The position numbers were made by a program, and so were the translations under genes. A stretch of 64,000 nt of DNA from contig JADANN010000369.1 in NCBI GenBank assembly GCA_018806985.1, positions 2,546,501 through 2,610,500 on the forward strand. The letters are read 5' to 3'. Shown here piece after piece: positions 1 to 11,476 of this stretch (position 1 is its first letter; every line of letters starts with the position of its first letter). This DNA is from Angiostrongylus vasorum (taxonomy: Eukaryota; Nematoda; Chromadorea; Rhabditida; Metastrongylidae). Under the pieces are notes generated by a model that saw only the letters and a list, made by a program, of their open reading frames with translations, searched no databases and was not told the origin of the DNA.

Positions 1-2620
1 GTCCGAGTGGGTTATACTTGACCTAAGGCACATTGAGCATCGTGTCTTCCTTCTGAGGACTTCCTCAAAAACTGTCCATCTGGTTTGTGGTTTTTTTCTG
101 CTGTAGGTTTGATATCCGGAGGAATCCAGTCGTTAAATGCGCTTGTGTATCGGTTGTCGTTCATACGCATTAAGTGTTCTGCCCATCTTACCTTCAACAA
201 TTTGGCATCTAGAATGGTGTTTTTGATTTTTTGATCGTTGACGCAGGTCGGAGCTTCGGATTCCCTCTCCTACACACGTGATGCGGGATACTCCTGGCAT
301 CGTCCCCTAGAACGCATGTTCCATGAAACCGAATAATCTTTCATTCTAGTTACGTAGCGGTCGGGTTTCCGACGCGTACGTTAAGGCAAGGAAAATCGTG
401 GAGTCGAAAAGGTGGATACGGTGTCAGTTCTTTATTCTCCTTACTACTAACTACATCCTCAATGCTCTAGAAAGCTACCCAGCCCCTCGTTTCCTTCTGC
501 TCAGCTCTGGAGTTAAGTCGTTGTCATATTGATTTCCCGACCTAGATAGATATAACTGGAGCATTCGGAGATAATCGTTCCGTCGAGCGTGAAGGAGGCA
601 TACGAAACCAACCCGTTCTTCTTGGACATCGTTTTGTGAGATTTAGTCGAAGACCAATCTTTCCACAGGCTTTTTCAAAGTCGGCAAGCATACATTCCGC
701 TTGGCTAATGTTTGGTGTTATAGGGACGATGTTATCAGCAAAGCGAAGGTGATGTAACCGCCGACCATCGATTTTCATTCCCATGTTGTCCCATTCCAAT
801 GTTCGCATGACGTTCTGGAGGGTGGCGGTAAATAATTTTGGCGAGATGATATCGCCTTGCCTAACCCCTCTTTTGATGTCGACGTTAATATCGTTGCAAA
901 GTCGTGATATCTTGGTTGTGATATCTTTGTATAGCTCACAAAGATTCTTTATATAGTGAGCAGGGACTCGTTGACTATCAAGGGCTTCCATGACTGCTTC
1001 TATCTCAATTAAGTCAAATGCCTTCTTTAAATCGATGAAAGTGAGACGGAGCGGTCTTTTCTACTTTTGCGATACCTCAGTGAGTCTTGTTATCGTGTGG
1101 ATGTGGTCCATCGTATTGAATCCTTGTCAAAAACCTGCTTGCTGAAATGGATGTCTTTCGTCCAGTACTCTGTCAGTCCTGTTTACAATTGCGCTTATGG
1201 AGAGTCTGTAGGCGAAAGATAGTAAGCATATTGGGCAATTTGGGCAATAGTTGCCGATATCATGGCGCGCGGTTCTTGAATTATAACACGATCTTACTGG
1301 TCTTGTCTTGAATAAGAAGCTTGCATTCCGATGTGTAACATGTAAGGAGCTGAACCAGTGTGTTGATGAGGGCTGACGGAAGGTTCTTTACGTGTTCCGG
1401 TCTTATCCTGTCCGAACTAGGTGTCGTTCGATTCTTCACCAATGTAATTCCTTGTCAGATTTCGGAAGGGATAGCAGCTCGGACGACATATTCATCGTCC
1501 TTTATCTGGTATGAGTACAAGAGAACGTAGCTACTGAAGAGATCCGAGTAGTAGTGGATGTTTTCCTCCATTGCCTTTCTGGACGCGAACATCTTGGTAT
1601 AGTAATTGGCTTCGGTGGTGCTTGATCGGTGTGCTTTGCCAATGTTTCCCTACCTATGCAGCTTCGATCACAACTGCTATTGTTCTGTCCTTAAGATTTA
1701 CCGTATTTCTGCATTGTTTTGCTTCGTCGGGCGTTAATAAGCAGTTGCCTATGCTCGTGCAATTCAGCGTTGGCGTAGCAGCTCAACTGTTTCTGCAATA
1801 AAACGTCTCTTGGTGCCGGTCGAGCTCTTAACTTCCAAAGAACTAAATTAAAGATCTTGGGTGAGCATATCGTGTTCTTCATGAATGTTATCAGTAACGA
1901 CATCTTGACTTTCTGATGATTTTTGGATGTGGTTCTTTAAAACACGGGTTTCTGTCTTTCTGCGAAAAATGGAATCTTGCACGAAGTAGGCGATGTTTTT
2001 GATCCATTGTAGAATTTTGTGATAACAGCGACATCCGCTAAGCAAACTCTTTGATTTGCTATGATGTGGTCTATTTCGTCATAGTACTTGCCATTGGGAG
2101 ACTACCACTTCCAGCGTTGAGGTGCGGCTTTTGGAATTGCGAGTTATAATGAACGGTCTTGGTCGTCGTGGTAAACTCAGACGGCCGCTCATCTTGTTCG
2201 GTGCATTCTAATCTGTGGGTCCCAATGTGACGTTTTTCGGACGTTTTCTGGGTGCAATCTTAGCGTTAAGTTCTCCAGTGGTGGTCTTAAACATGGTATT
2301 AAATGACCATGGTATTCTATATAGGACTTCTCCAAGTCCATATAGAACGCTTTTTCTTCGTCTTAGTCATGGATTGATGTCGGTGTTTAGGTGACGAAGG
2401 TTGTCATAACTGGAATTGGTCCCCATTTCTTCAGCCGTAACTGTGGTTCGTACATAATTTTTGTTCGGCTGGCATTCGAAACTCTTCGTCTTTCTTAGGG
2501 CCGTTAATCCAAGTCAATGGATCAGAGTCCTTCGTCCTCATTTTGTAGGTTTTCGTAGTACCATGTAGAGTTGAGCAACGCTGAAATGAGTTAACTTCAT
2601 TGTTGACTTATTGTGAACTA
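1..2620 (-). mobile_element. RTE-clade LINE (RTE-A copy 1), near full length but decayed
   Basis: Minus-strand fragments of an RTE-type non-LTR retrotransposon. Near 2230-2290 the minus strand reads GELNAKIAP, the APE-endonuclease motif GDFNAKIG in damaged form. Around 1390-1450 it reads VKNRTTPSSDRIRPEH, the usual start of the RT domain. At 542-991 it reads GVRQGDIISPKLF followed by LRFADNIVPI, where the catalytic F-A-D-D has become F-A-D-N. At 12-200 a C-terminal piece reads VRWAEHLMRMNDNRY. Stops and shifts separate all of these, so the copy cannot encode a working protein. The 3' end lies beyond the window edge. The left (5') boundary near 2620 is approximate. Confidence 0.85.
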
Positions 2621-2814
2621 CTGGCAATTTGTTTTCATGTCGACAATCCATCCTATATCAGTCGGTATTAGGATGACGAGATGGCGAAATAATGGAAGTA
2701 ACTTAGTTAAGTATTATTTCGCTATCTGCTAGCTGTTTTAGTACGAACTGCTACAGGATTGATTGTCGACATTGAAAGAAATTATGAGTTGACTATTAAT
2801 CAGCAACCGTCCTG

Positions 2815-3042
2815 TGTAAAAGAGCCCTGCCGGGTTAGTTTGCCTCATTTGAGCGATATACCACTCAACAATATTTGATTACATACGCCTACGAGAACAA
2901 GATTGGAATCCATAGGGCTAAGAAAACTTGCAATGCGAGGAGGAATGACTGTGGAGCTTCAACTGGGTTCGTTGGCTCTGAAGAAGGCGAAGACGTCGAA
3001 GCGCTAGTCGAGTGAAAGTTTTATAAGCAAATACTTGCGCAG
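2815..3042 (+). mobile_element. MITE family copy, 5' part unclear
   Basis: The right end resembles the other copies at 20303-20617 and 21672-22140: a GGCTCTGAAGAAGGCGAAGA stretch, then a degenerate terminal repeat ending CGAGTGAAAGTTTTATA. Internally it shares the CCTGTGTAAAAGAGCCC region with those copies. I could not locate the left terminal repeat, which may lie between 2640 and 2815. Confidence 0.5.
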
Positions 3043-3061
3043 ATTTACTGTATATATGCAG

Positions 3062-3300
3062 ACATCAGGACGCGTGTACCGCAGTAGTCAAGGGTGCCCT
3101 GCAATGCAAGGAAGATTCTTAGTTCGATCTCTGCGCCCGCCGAACATTCCATCCCTTTGAGGGATGTAAATTCATACCAGTCCTGTATGGGAGAATAACA
3201 GCACTGGCGTGATACTTAATCATCGGTAATACTACTTAATGAAGTCAGAGGCATGGCGTATCTCGCAGGGGTTGATCAACGCCGGAAAGCTTTATCCTTT
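3062..3300 (+). mobile_element. SINE1 copy (tRNA-derived), plus orientation
   Basis: Starts with the tRNA-like head GTACCGCAGTAGTCAAGG (damaged A box), has a B-box region AGTTCGATCTC, then the core and the 3' end GATCAACGCCGGAAAGC followed by TTTATCC. Diverged from the other copies. Confidence 0.75.
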
Positions 3301-3313
3301 ATGCAGACGTCTA

Positions 3314-3373
3314 GTTGACATGCGTCTGGAAGGAGTTGCACAATTTGACATGCGTCTGGAAGGAGTTGCACAA
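3314..3373 (+). repeat. Exact 30-bp tandem duplication
   Basis: A 30-bp unit starting TTGACATGCGTCTGG occurs twice back to back (3314-3343 and 3344-3373), identical by eye. It sits between the tails of two SINE1 copies in opposite orientation. Confidence 0.9.
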
Positions 3374-3382
3374 TCCATATAA

Positions 3383-3655
3383 AGCATAAAGGATTAAACT
3401 CTCGTCGTTAATCATTCCCTGAGGGATGCGTCATTTACTAGACTTTATTAAGCATCGTTTGGAGGGGATTAAATGCATATTTGGCCTTTACTTTACAATG
3501 ACTCGCGGTGGCCTACCGATTTATCAAGCCAGTGTCGTACCAATTTGCTAACTCCGTAGGGATGGAAGGCTAGGTGGGCCAGGGGCGCGGGGATCGATCT
3601 CATGTGCACTCTGTGGCTCCTTCGACCACTGCGCCACAAGCACCCTTCAATTATG
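3383..3655 (-). mobile_element. SINE1 copy, minus orientation
   Basis: Reads in reverse: tail side AAAGGATTAA at the left, core GTACCAATTTGCTAACTCC in the middle, and the head GACCACTGCGCCACAAGC at the right. It faces tail to tail with the copy at 3062-3300. Confidence 0.85.
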
Positions 3656-3790
3656 TAGACACAATCTACATATGTATTCATAATTGGAAACGTTTGGTTA
3701 GAAGAAAGCGAAGTCTCAGGCACTTCGCTACCCTATCAAACGTTCCGCAGCGTGATTAAGGTTGTAAGTACGCAGCTCATAAAGCAGTTT

Positions 3791-3801
3791 TATCTTTTCA
3801 G
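3791..3801 (+). promoter_or_regulatory. Candidate spliced-leader trans-splice acceptor for the AAGAB-like gene
   Basis: TATCTTTTCAG lies 20 nt upstream of the ATG at 3821, a typical nematode distance and consensus (TTTTCAG). No upstream exon or donor is evident. Inference only; a cis-spliced 5' exon is the alternative. Confidence 0.5.
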
Positions 3802-3820
3802 TTGCAGTTACAGATTATAA

Positions 3821-5624
3821 ATGATACAGTCGGTGGAGGAGATAAATGAAGAGGAAATGTCCGCTATTAAGCGGCAAGTTATCGCTATTGTTGGGGATTC
3901 CGATACTACAGTAAGTTGTTTTCGGAGTATGGACTTTCCTTTGTTCATTAACCATTCCATTTGACCATAAAGGAAACAACTGTAAACTATTCCAGCTAAC
4001 TAAACAGCTAGTAGAAGCAGTCGGAAATGGAAGCACTGATGGAGTAATAAATTTGGATACAAAGTATTACCAAACACATGTTGGTATCCTACAATTTACT
4101 ACAGGCAATGAGCTTCTCAAGATGAAAAAGGAGAGTCCCGATATAATAATTGGAGCCATAATTCTCAAGTTCGTTTAAATATCCTAGTCGAGTAAACCTG
4201 CAAAAAACGTTTAAAAATCCCCACTTCTTCCACTTTATTGTTGGAAATATTTTCGTCAGAAAAATTCCATCGTAAGAGCTACAAATAACCTTCAGGCTTG
4301 GGTCTAGAAATCACTTCGAGATCATGGAAAACGTTATTCAGGAGGTCAATTGTGATTCACATGTGAGTGTTTGATGCTGTTATCAGTGTTAATGTATTGA
4401 GTGGACGTTCGTTATGTGTCGCCGCCTTCGCGAAAATTAACTACGTACTTTCCCAAGGTTTTGGTAGCCGACAGCTGCTCATCTGACGATGTCAACTTTG
4501 CTCAGTCTTGGGCCCAGAGTTTCAACTTCGAACTAGTAATCCTGGATCCGAACAGGGTATGTCCTTGCTTATATATTTCTTCTCGTATTATTACATGTTT
4601 GTCTCACATGTTTACGTGATTCATACCCTTGTTTCACTCCAGAAACTTTTGACGGGAACTACTAATTTTGTGTTGTATAGTTGTGCACCACAGAGTCAGC
4701 GCGAAGAAGCTATGTCGTTGAGCGAGAAATGTGGCATTGCAAGAGTAGTGGAAGTACTCGAAAATGTACCGTGGCAGCTCAGAAAAGAAAACTTTAAGAA
4801 GGTTAGTTAGAAGACAAAACTTTAAGAAAGTTGGTTAGTATCTTCCTGGTGCCTTATCGTCATAGTTGTAATAGTAGGAGTCAACTATGTAGGAATTTAC
4901 CTAGACAAAACAACCGCAATTGCATTATTTTAAAAAATATTGTGTTTAGGAAATTTCAGGTTATTTTAGGACAATAGTATTTACAGGTCACTGGTAAGCA
5001 AGAACTTGATCGTTTATTAGCAATAATTGAAGCAATGAGTGACAGTAGTGAGGATTCTGATGCCGAACCAGACGATGAGGATAGAGGTGTGTTTTACTGG
5101 TATGTAGAAGGTACTTTTGCAAGATTCCGTGCTTCAATTTTACCATGAAAGAATCGACAAGAAAGTAGAGAATTTCAGAAGCTATATGGCAGGCGTTCAG
5201 TTCATACAGTGTTCCTCCTACGAATGCGGAAACATCGACAGTAAAAGAATGCGACGAAGAAATTTCTGTTGATGTGACTATAGTGAAGAATGAGCGAGCG
5301 ACCGATCAGTGGTTCTCGAAACTTCTTGAAAACAAGACAAAAACTCATGGATCAGATAACTACAGCAGCACACCAGAGAATACTGACTTCAACTTGTTCC
5401 AAGCAATGAAGGATGTAGGTCTACATGGTGTTCTTCGTAAACTAAATCCATAAACAGTAATCCTCTTATACAATGCGAGATACGCCACGATTTAGACCCA
5501 TGATGCAAACATGAAGTTGAATGACACAACGCAGCGTGTGGACAGTGCAACTGCCTTACTTTCCAAAATTGTTGATCTCAGAATGACGAATGAGGAAGTA
5601 AGTCACCATCAGAAAACTGAATAA
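3821..5624 (+). CDS. AAGAB (p34)-like adaptor-binding protein, 8 exons
   Basis: Predicted homologue of AAGAB/p34, a cytosolic chaperone that binds the alpha and gamma subunits of clathrin adaptors during AP complex assembly. Exons: 3821-3910, 3996-4168, 4296-4362, 4458-4556, 4694-4801, 4987-5086, 5179-5414, 5535-5624. Codon phases join throughout and give about 320 aa, against about 315 for human AAGAB. Seen motifs: IAIVGDSDTT near the start; LDTKYYQTHVGI, matching the family's DNKYY block; AQSWAQSFNFELVIL, matching AQEWCIKHGFELVEL; GIARVVEVLENVPW, matching GVKRIVQALNANVW; then an acidic linker SDSSEDSDAEPDDED. The ATG is the first in frame, with TAA directly before it. Exon 4 uses an AAG acceptor. 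The C-terminal end is weak: the family's AFW(M/K)AIGG block is not found, and the last exon could instead splice at 5599 (GAA|GTAAGT). Convergent with the ZNRF gene. Confidence 0.72.
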
Positions 5625-6224
5625 TGTTGTTTCGACTTTCCATCTACTCTATTTGTCTCATGGGTCGCAAATGTTTTTAGTTGTGAATTTCTCTCTTGCC
5701 TTTTCGTATGTGTACAAAGCAACTTAATGTATTCATGAAGTATTCGAATCAATGTACAATCAATTACTCGCAGAGTCAAGAGCATAAAATTTGCTAACTC
5801 ACTGATACTCGCAAATGTTTGTTAATATGAGTAGCGTAGAACTAGCAGCTGGCCAGCTCCAGCTATATCTACATTTGGAAATCTTTCTTTAACATAGTAC
5901 GATTAACGAAATACAAGGAAGACAGCTAGAATACCCATCACAGAATCTTAAACCTATAATCGCACACGACTTCATACGGAGGCGTTTAATCGATTTTGAT
6001 ATTTGGAATATCACAAAGAACAGCATGTCCGAGCAGGCAGCAAAGCTAATAAATAGGTAGGGCGGCTTATATGTATATATAAACACTGGGGAGACGTTAG
6101 AAATGTGCTGTGAGAAGGCGCATTTTGATAGTTGGGTAGAAGTGCAAGTGATCGCTGAACAGTAGGAAAAGAAAGATGGAGAGAGTCTATTTATGGAACG
6201 GCTACTAGAGGGAATCTATATTAT
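5625..6224. other. Convergent intergenic region between AAGAB-like and ZNRF-like genes
   Basis: About 600 bp with no assigned exon; it should hold both 3' UTRs. One open stretch on the plus strand (about 5945-6060, NLKPIIAHDFIRRRL...) is preceded by CACAG and ends in TAG. It could be an alternative last exon of the AAGAB-like gene but has no recognisable homology. Confidence 0.5.
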
Positions 6225-9200
6225 TTAATCATCTCCAGGATGCTCTGGGCAGCAGTTCTTTCGTTTAAACCAATCATCAATGCACCTAAAAAATGTTGCA
6301 TGAAAAAAAATTATTAACGACTTCATACAAAATTGACCACTAAAACTGAGCAGTAATGTCTTAAAAATCGACTTTCGTCAGACTTTGGGAGGAGTAAACA
6401 TTATTTTTCTAGATTTCTGAGCTGACATGGGGTTGGTAAAAAGCCGCAACAATGATTGGTTGTGTACAATCGACGCGGACCAGCGCTGCTCCGAAAAAGG
6501 TGAGGGCGCTGACCTTGTAGTCGAATAAAAGTCTTTTTATACCGACATCATGTCAGCTCTATTGTCTAGAAGAACTGAGCAGTGGAATCCAAAGTCGCAA
6601 GACCATGATAAATCAACATACTGTTTATGGTATATGCAAAGGCAAGGCAAACGGGCGATAATGGCTCCAGTAAGCATTTCTTCAAGGCAAATTGAACATT
6701 CGCCTTTATCCTCTGTAAGAACATCGTCTGAAATAATAATAATAAATGGCTGGGCAAAAAGAATCGTTAAATGACAGGAAATGATTCACTTATTACACTG
6801 AACCATTCATTTCACCTATAATCGATATGCCTCCCAACGATTTACCGCCTCATCGTGGCTGGGAGGTGTTCCTGGGTTTTCGGACTGCGATGTACAGCGC
6901 GGGGATTCATTCCCCTGCAGGGTCTCCCAAGCTGAGAAAGGAGTCCGCCGTTTCCATTAGGAAGCCCAGCTAAGAGTGAACCAATACCTGGATCCACCAT
7001 CGCCCTGGTAACAAACTAGTCATATGGTGGCAAATCCCCTTTGATCCACAACGGCGGCAACTGTCTGTGGTGACCTAGGGAGGACATTGGCCTGGCTGAG
7101 CTCGGGACTCCAGGGAACCACAATGGCTAAACCAACAAAATTCCGAAACAGTGGAAATTGTGATGAGGCCCGCACAAACAGTGAAGATAGGCCGTTTATG
7201 TATTCAAGTAACTAAGTAAAATTGGTATGACGTACCATTATATGTAATTTTTGGTCTAGTAAGGCACATTACAAGGTGGACGTCTGCTTCGTCGGAGGGA
7301 ACAGTTTTGTGACAAATCGGACAAGTCATGTCTTCAACACCTAAATGTATCAAAATATAGAAATATAAAATCATTTCTGGAGAAATATAGGTAGATCAGT
7401 GCTAGCAGTAATGGAAAGCCAACATCATCTAAGCAATATATAGATAGTGCCACAATAGCCGAAACCATGCAATTGGTTGACTATTTGACAATCAAACGAA
7501 TTCATAAGAAATCACCCTACCCATCATAAAAACAGGCATCGAGCGTCTACTAAAGTTACCTCGCAACCGACCAGTTCGTGCGTGACTGAAGCTGGGACCA
7601 CCATGAGGGCGCAATCTACAAAATAACCTTTTATACATCGCGAGAACAAGTAAGCAGACGATACAATAAGGAAAATCTTGGAAGTACTCCAGAATTGCAA
7701 CTGAATAAATAGAAGAAATAGCAATAAACTTCATAGCAGCATCTAATGAAATACTACGAAAAGTAAAAGTGGTAAGCAATGCTTCACCTCATCGGATGCT
7801 GATGAAGTGTAGAAGGACCAGCATCATCCTCAGACCCGTTTGAATCCGACGATGATCCAACTATACGAGTATTTCGTATTGTCTGAAAACTAAACCGCTT
7901 ATAAATGCAAAACGATGTTTACTGCTTTACCAAAATTGAGATTCTACAAAAATAAAGCCGTGAAGATTGCAATGGCAGACAGGAGCGCCTACGGGGCTTC
8001 GTTTCGCTCAGCATCCTTCAGCCGGATTTTTATTTTTCGCTCTAAATTCGCAGATTCCGCACAGGTTAGAAAAACCTACTCGATACTTTGCTGAACTTTT
8101 AGCAGTGTTTCCTCTATTCAAAAATGAATCCACGACGTTGTTTCCAAACTTATTTTGTTAGGTTTTCGTTACAGCTGTACTTTAACGACGTGGCACGTGT
8201 GGCGCAGTGGCCGTAGGAGCCCTACAACGCAAGTGAGATCGATCGCAGCGCCCATGGTTCACCAAGCCCTTCATCCCTCCGGGGTCGGCAAAATGGTACC
8301 AGACTTGTCTGGGAGTAAAGCAACACTGGCTCGATACATTGACCACCGCGAGTCATTGTAAAGGCCAGATATGCATTTAATCACCTCCAGCAGTGCTTAA
8401 TGAAGTCGAATGTATGGCATATCCCTAAGGGATTGATCAACGCCGATAGCCTTATCCTTTATCCTTTATCACCCGTTTCCCACTGTAAGTGAATGTATGG
8501 CGCGCATTCCTAAGGGATACCCCTTGAGCTAGTAGTGTCTTTATTGGTGCCTGTCTTGAGCCATAGCGCACAAGCATTCTTCTCGCTATAAGGACATGAA
8601 GAGTATCACATATCTGTTCAAGCTCCTCTTTAACAGTCTCGCGATGAATGACACCAATAGATGCCCTAATGGTTTTGTGCGAGTGCCCGCTAAAACACTT
8701 ACAGGTCTCATTTTCTTTCTGGTGGTTTATTTTGATGCACAGAAGTTTTATTCCTTACACTATTTGTTATCAAATGACAGCCTGTATAACAAATGTTGTG
8801 TTTGGCGTTGTATGGGATAAGCTCTATTCTGCACTCAGAAATATACAAAAACCGTTTTCCGAACGAGACCACAAACCGGAATACCGGCACTACCGACCAC
8901 TATTTCAATTTTAATTGCTGCAGTGAATGGTAGTTATCGTATAGTGTGCAGCTATAAATAACACTGAAATAGAGACCCATAGTTTGAAAAACGCTTCGAA
9001 ATGCTAGAAGTAACGTGTTTGTTTGATGGACCATTTGTTTGTAACATATAATAAATAGCACCATAGACTCGAAAAAATTTTACTTATTTTCAAAAAACCA
9101 CCAAATTCATAAGGGTTGACAATTAGGCGTCGTCCAGTCCAAAACAAAGCTGAGATGAGGCTCCTTCGCAAGAACGTTTAAAGAACTGAGCACCTGGGTT

Positions 9201-11476
9201 GGTAGTCCACTCTGTGACATCCTGTGTAACCATAAAGGAACGGATCCTGTTCAGCGTCTACGCAGATCATTACCGACAAGTTGACGCTTGTTGCACAGCC
9301 TCGAAGTTGAAGAGCGATGTAGCTTGGAAATTCGGTCTCTCACTCATGTAATACAGGAGCCTATTTAGTATTGTTCTCACCTCATATATGAGACAGAGCC
9401 CTCGATATTGCGTTGGATAGCACTGAACATTTATTCAACTTATTTACGTAGTGTCTCTGTTCCCCAAGCGGCCGTTAACATGATGACCAACACCAATAGC
9501 CAACTAGTATTGGCAAAGAAAAATCGCGCATACAAACTTTGAACAAAGGTATTTCCCTTCGGTGAACTCTAGAGATTAGATCTTTGTCCAACAAGATATT
9601 TTTCAACTTGGATACTTGGACGGCCCGTCGTCACTGGTTGTGCGAGCCCCAGCATAATCTCCACTTTTTCGGAATTTTGCTGGTTCAGCCATTGTGGTTC
9701 TCTGGAGCACCGAGGTCAGCCTGAAATCTGCCCCAAGTCGTCACCACCACAGGCAGTCGCCGCCTTTGTGGATCAGAGGGAGATTTGCCACCATGTGACT
9801 AGTATGGTACCTGGACGGTGAGGGGTCCTGGTATTGGTTCACTCTTAGCTGGGCTTCTTGATGGAAACGCTGGACTCCTTCTCAGCTTGGGAGACCCCGC
9901 CACGTGATGGATGTCCGCCGTACATCGCAGTCCGACACCCAGGAACAACTCCCAGCCACGATGAGGCTGTAAACTTTTGAAAGTCATTTTTCAACTAGGT
10001 AAGATATCTATACAATTTTATACGGAACAAATGTTTTCATTTTTTCGTGGAGATTCGTATTTCGAATACTAAAGCGACTAAATAAACTGAGTTTGGCCAG
10101 CAAGACATGAAGCTGTTCCAAGTAGCGTTGTTAATGTTTGCGAATGGCATACTTGCAACTAAAATTTGTTGAAAATTAAAACCCGTCTTAAGTTTTTTTT
10201 GGATACCTAGGTTTTAAACATAACGAAAGCCATAACAATACTTAAAAAAGAATGTACATGCGGTAAGGAAGACAGAGCAAAGCCTCTCCTATGAGAGCCT
10301 AAAGTTTTCAGGTTCTCAAGCACAGCTGGTCCTCAGTTGTTGAAAAGTTATCGGGTAGCATCGAAAAGCCAGCATCAGCCTTGCGTGTTGAAGGAATAAA
10401 AAGTATAAAGAGCTGAGAGCAAAACCGGATGTTCTATGTGTTTCTCATTATCTTCTCAAACCTATAAGGTCCCCTCAAGCTCCCGTGTTCAGCTCTGGAA
10501 CAAAGTGATTACCTCAAATAGAAAACAGAACTGTTTATGGGCCTACGACGTTCAACAATTTAGCGTTTCTTCAGACCTAAACAATGTTTATATTTGTAAA
10601 GATTTGAGACAACAAGAAGAGGAATATTCTTAAGCCTGTAGAAATGAGTAGTCTAGAATTCTCGATATCAAAGAGTGCCAAAGTAAAATCGAACATGAAA
10701 ACCCATAGTGTAAATTTAACAACTGACTAAAATACACGTAACTAAAGTTAGTTCTCATCCATGCTTTGATTTGTAAATTACCCTTTCAGATAATGATCAG
10801 AAAACTTGGGTTTTTCCCTTGTTAGGATAACAATGGCTCCAGAAGTGAAAAGATTATGACGTTAAAAGAATACATACCAGTGTGTAGTAACCGAAGTGGT
10901 GAGTTCAATTCACTTCGAAGACAGCTCTGTGCAAAAACTACTACTCGTATGGAAACCCACCGATGTTCATCAAACTTTGGCATTTGAGAAAACATTACTC
11001 GGAGTAGGAAACATCAAATCCGACTTTGAACATTGGAGAACTGGTTTATATTCCAGTACATTCGCCTTTGCAGTGTTATTCACCAGCCACCAAAGGGACT
11101 TGTACCCCGGGCGAGATCGGATCACGATTACCCCTTTCCCCGGGGCTCACGTACTAGACACTGCACTACAGAGACTCTTGCTCTGCGTTTCTCTTGAATC
11201 TTGAATCAGTCAGTGTATCCTTTCACATCTACTCAGGCTATGTTACGATCACAGCACACATCCATTTAAAGAAATCTTCACGTCAGTCTGCTAGAAATTC
11301 CAACGTCTCAGCTCTATCTCTAGTTCATACGAAAATACCTGCAAGAATTCGGCCGCCGTCATCACCGATCTGCTCGGATTTCTGGATTGATCATCCTGAC
11401 CTCGCGAAGCATTGGTAGCGTCGACGGAATTTGAGCGGGGCCTGTCCTCGGCCACGGACGATTGCCGTCCACCCAT
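6225..11476 (-). CDS. ZNRF1/2-type zinc and RING finger E3 ubiquitin ligase, 6 exons
   Basis: Minus-strand exons from 5' to 3': 11339-11476, 7788-7882, 7521-7615, 7236-7340, 6622-6727, 6225-6285. All phases join, giving 199 aa (human ZNRF1 is about 227). It starts MGGRQSS, close to MGGKQST of ZNRF1; Gly2 with S6/S7 fits N-myristoylation, so membrane anchoring is expected as in the family. A Ser-rich, acidic, presumably disordered stretch follows (SSSDSNGSEDD). Then the family-specific zinc finger CPICHKTVPSDEADVHLVMC and TRPKITYNDDVLTEDKGE, and the RING with CSICLEEM, ARLPCLCIYHK and CIDDWFKRKNCCPEHP near the C-terminus. Known family role: E3 ligase on endolysosomal or plasma membranes, often neuronal. 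Intron 1 is 3.4 kb and holds SINE1, SINE2 and a SINE3 fragment; the intron between exons 4 and 5 holds a SINE2. Head to head with the 13050 gene. Very secure identification. Confidence 0.93.
6824..7212 (+). mobile_element. SINE2 copy, full length, in a ZNRF intron
   Basis: Begins CTCCCAACGATTTACCGCC and TCATCGTGGCTGGGAGG, ends in GGCCCGCACAAACAGTGAAG then a CAAGTAACTAAGT tail. Lies between ZNRF exons 4 and 5, opposite to the gene. Confidence 0.88.
8190..8475 (+). mobile_element. SINE1 copy, in ZNRF intron 1
   Basis: Head TGTGGCGCAGTGGCCGTAGG (A box), GAGATCGATCGCAGC in the B-box position, core GGGGTCGGCAAAATGGTACC and AGACTTGTCTGGGAG, 3' end GATCAACGCCGATAGCC, then a (TTTATCC)n tail. Confidence 0.9.
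9600..9975 (-). mobile_element. SINE2 copy, in ZNRF intron 1
   Basis: Reverse orientation: left end TTGGATACTTGGACGGCCCG, right end CTCCCAGCCACGATGAGG. Nearly full length. Confidence 0.88.
11097..11190 (-). mobile_element. SINE3 fragment (tRNA-like part)
   Basis: GATTACCCCTTTCCCCGGGG and CTAGACACTGCACTACAGAG match, in reverse, the tRNA-like middle of the SINE3 family (CCCCGGAAAGGGTAGT and GTGGTGCAGTGTG). The flanking parts of the element are missing. Confidence 0.6.

Noticed and set aside
542..991. 149-codon minus-strand gene
   Set aside because: It is the reverse-transcriptase segment of a decayed RTE LINE with the catalytic FADD changed to FADN.
3314..3373. CRISPR-like or other direct-repeat array
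   Set aside because: Only two adjacent units with no spacer, in a eukaryotic context.
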